Assembly (NCBI RefSeq): GCF_002102255.1
Contig: NZ_LQPH01000103.1
Coordinates: 1 to 61,446 of the forward strand
Source of the DNA: Mycobacterium nebraskense
Lineage (GTDB): Bacteria > Actinomycetota > Actinomycetes > Mycobacteriales > Mycobacteriaceae
DNA: 61,446 nt
Direction: 5' to 3'
Below are positions 60,163 to 61,446 of this stretch, piece by piece. Position 1 is the first letter of the stretch, and each line of letters opens with the position of its first letter. The position numbers and the translations under genes are program-made. The notes under the pieces were generated by a model. The model worked only from the letters and a program-made list of their open reading frames with translations. It had not been told where the DNA came from and made no database searches.

Positions 60163-61373
60163 GTATGGCTTTCGGTGACGGTCCCGACGACGCGGCGCTG
60201 CATTCGGCCTGGACCGAGTTCTGCGCGCGGCTGCAGCAGGCGGGCGAGCAAGTCTTCAAGCAGGCCAACCCGGCCTCCGGTGCGCATCGCGTCGATGCAT
60301 ACCGGTTTCTCACCCAAAACCTGGGCCAGGCCTTCGATTTGGCGCTCGAAACCCACGACACCCGCTACCCGGTGCTGCACACCTTCTGCGGCCCGACCCG
60401 CAAGCTCGGCGGCGACTGCGCCGACTTCACCTACCAACAAGCGTGGATCGACGGGCAATCGACCTACCGGCTCACCGGCACCCGCGGCAGCGCACGGTTC
60501 TTCAATGTCACGGTCCAAGGGCCACGCACACCCGGTCCGGGCGTGCTGCACGAGCCCTTCGGTGACACGCCGGAAGCCAATCTGCTCGGCCATCAGCTTC
60601 AGATCGGCGATGGAGGGCAAATCGAGCTCTACATCGGCGGACCCGAGCGCGGGCCGAACTGGCTGCCCACCACCTCCGGCTCACGAAAACTGTTCATCCG
60701 TCAGGGATTCGACCGCTGGGACGAGCGGCCGGCGCAGCTTCGGATCGAGCGGATCGACATGGACTCCCCCAAGCCGTTGCCCTCGCCCGCCGAGATGGTC
60801 GAGGCGATGCGCTGGGCCGGTGATTTCGTCTCCGGCCTGATGGCCGACTGGCCCGAGTTCCCCTTCACCTACGGCGGCGTCGACGCCACACATCCGAACT
60901 CTTTCCCGCACGTCGAAGCGACCGACGCAGACGGCAAGCGCGGCCGGGCCGCCGCGAACATGTACTGGGAGCTTGCCGACGACGAGGTGTTGATAGTCGA
61001 ATTCGATGCCCACGACGGGCTGTGGATGCTGACCAATATGGGTGTCTTCTTCAACAGCATGGACTTTCTGTACCGGCCGGTGAGCTATACGCCGAGCCGC
61101 ACGAAGACCGACGCCGACGGCCGCATTCGCCTCGTCATGGCTCATCGTGATCCGGGCGTGCACAACTGGCTCGACACCCAGGGCTTTCGGTGCGGCAACC
61201 TGACCTACCGGCACATGCTCGAGGGCGAGCCCGCCGCGCTGGGCGCCCGGATCGCCAAGCACGACGAAGTGCTCGACGCCCTTCCGGCGGACACCGCCAT
61301 GGTGAGTCTCGCGGAACGCACCGCCGCGATGTGGGAGCGGTTCCACGGCATTCGCCGTCGTTACGTGCTCTAG
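60159..61373 (+). CDS. DUF1214 domain-containing protein
   Basis: A 404-residue protein with a C-terminal DUF1214 domain (MYWELADDEVLIVEFDAHDG, LYRPVSYTPSRTKTDADGRIRLV, DPGVHNWLDTQGF) and a preceding DUF1254-like segment. Such proteins occur in actinobacterial catabolic operons, function unproven. The GTG at 60159 overlaps the previous stop in GTGA form; an ATG two codons later is also possible. The reading frame ends intact at a TAG (61371-61373) immediately before the end of an insertion sequence, so the element sits exactly behind the gene. Confidence 0.82.
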   Translation: MSMAFGDGPDDAALHSAWTEFCARLQQAGEQVFKQANPASGAHRVDAYRFLTQNLGQAFDLALETHDTRYPVLHTFCGPTRKLGGDCADFTYQQAWIDGQSTYRLTGTRGSARFFNVTVQGPRTPGPGVLHEPFGDTPEANLLGHQLQIGDGGQIELYIGGPERGPNWLPTTSGSRKLFIRQGFDRWDERPAQLRIERIDMDSPKPLPSPAEMVEAMRWAGDFVSGLMADWPEFPFTYGGVDATHPNSFPHVEATDADGKRGRAAANMYWELADDEVLIVEFDAHDGLWMLTNMGVFFNSMDFLYRPVSYTPSRTKTDADGRIRLVMAHRDPGVHNWLDTQGFRCGNLTYRHMLEGEPAALGARIAKHDEVLDALPADTAMVSLAERTAAMWERFHGIRRRYVL

Positions 61374-61446
61374 GCCGTGTCTGTTAATTGTGGACGCGGT
61401 GGTAGGTGATGATGGCGGCCAGGGTGACGCCGCCGAGGTAGGTCAG
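61374..61446 (-). mobile_element. End of an insertion sequence with transposase C-terminus, cut by window edge
   Basis: On the minus strand the last 63 bases (61446 to 61384) encode LTYLGGVTLAAIITYHRVHN and a TAA stop, which look like the C-terminus of a DDE transposase, probably of the IS5-like group. The bases between its stop and the DUF1214 stop, GCCGTGTCTGTTAA, would be the terminal inverted repeat. The rest of the element lies outside the window, so family and intactness are unknown. Confidence 0.6.

Overview
The window is high-GC actinobacterial DNA and almost certainly comes from a Mycobacterium, most likely a slow-growing non-tuberculous species. The evidence is an ESX-2 type VII secretion locus with PE/PPE and Esx genes, a PcaA/CmaA-type mycolate methyltransferase, a WS/DGAT acyltransferase, several F420-dependent enzymes, and the block rpsF-ssb-rpsR-rplI-dnaB beside ponA1 and ino1, which matches the Rv0044c-Rv0062 neighbourhood of M. 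tuberculosis in reverse orientation. No tRNA, rRNA or CRISPR array was seen.

Layout. 1-6.4 kb: the 3' part of an ESX-2 operon read leftwards (PE36-like, PPE69-like, esxD, esxC, espG2, a MinD-like ATPase, eccD2, start of mycP2). The eccB2 and eccC2 genes expected upstream of PE36 are absent here; an orphan PrrB-like histidine kinase sits there instead. 8-36 kb: a mosaic of short metabolic and regulatory units. It holds a TetR/acyl-CoA dehydrogenase pair with a near-perfect operator, an Eis-like acetyltransferase, two MFS transporters, F420-dependent oxidoreductases, two PadR/TetR/LysR-type local regulators, a mycolate methyltransferase, a hemerythrin-like protein, SulP, two methyltransferases (one behind a consensus leaderless promoter), a tandem double TetR and a frameshifted DMT transporter. 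Gene debris is also present: the tail of malQ and the head of an FAD oxidoreductase.

36-43.7 kb: a GH6 endoglucanase (celA1-like), then an hcp-hcr nitrosative-stress unit. An adjacent Crp/Fnr regulator accompanies it, and an FNR/DNR-type box lies in class-II position before hcp. Next come a 726-base stretch with no gene and an unusual two-gene unit, a 153-residue protein of unknown function followed by a zinc-dependent amidohydrolase. This block occupies the dnaB-celA1 interval. 43.7-56.9 kb: conserved core genes. dnaB carries a 417-residue class 3 intein in its Walker A loop, with LAGLIDADG blocks and eight clustered cysteines; then rplI, rpsR, ssb, rpsF, a DJ-1/PfpI protein, a GT87 membrane glycosyltransferase, ponA1, an Rv0049-like protein, an Rv0048c-like protein, a PadR regulator and ino1. 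57-61.4 kb: a translationally coupled catabolic-looking operon (F420-type oxidoreductase, sulfotransferase, TIM-barrel isomerase, DUF1214 protein) whose last stop codon abuts the end of an insertion sequence cut by the window edge.

Start codons were chosen by ribosome-binding sites and gene overlaps, and family names rest on motif recognition and remembered homologues; no search was run.
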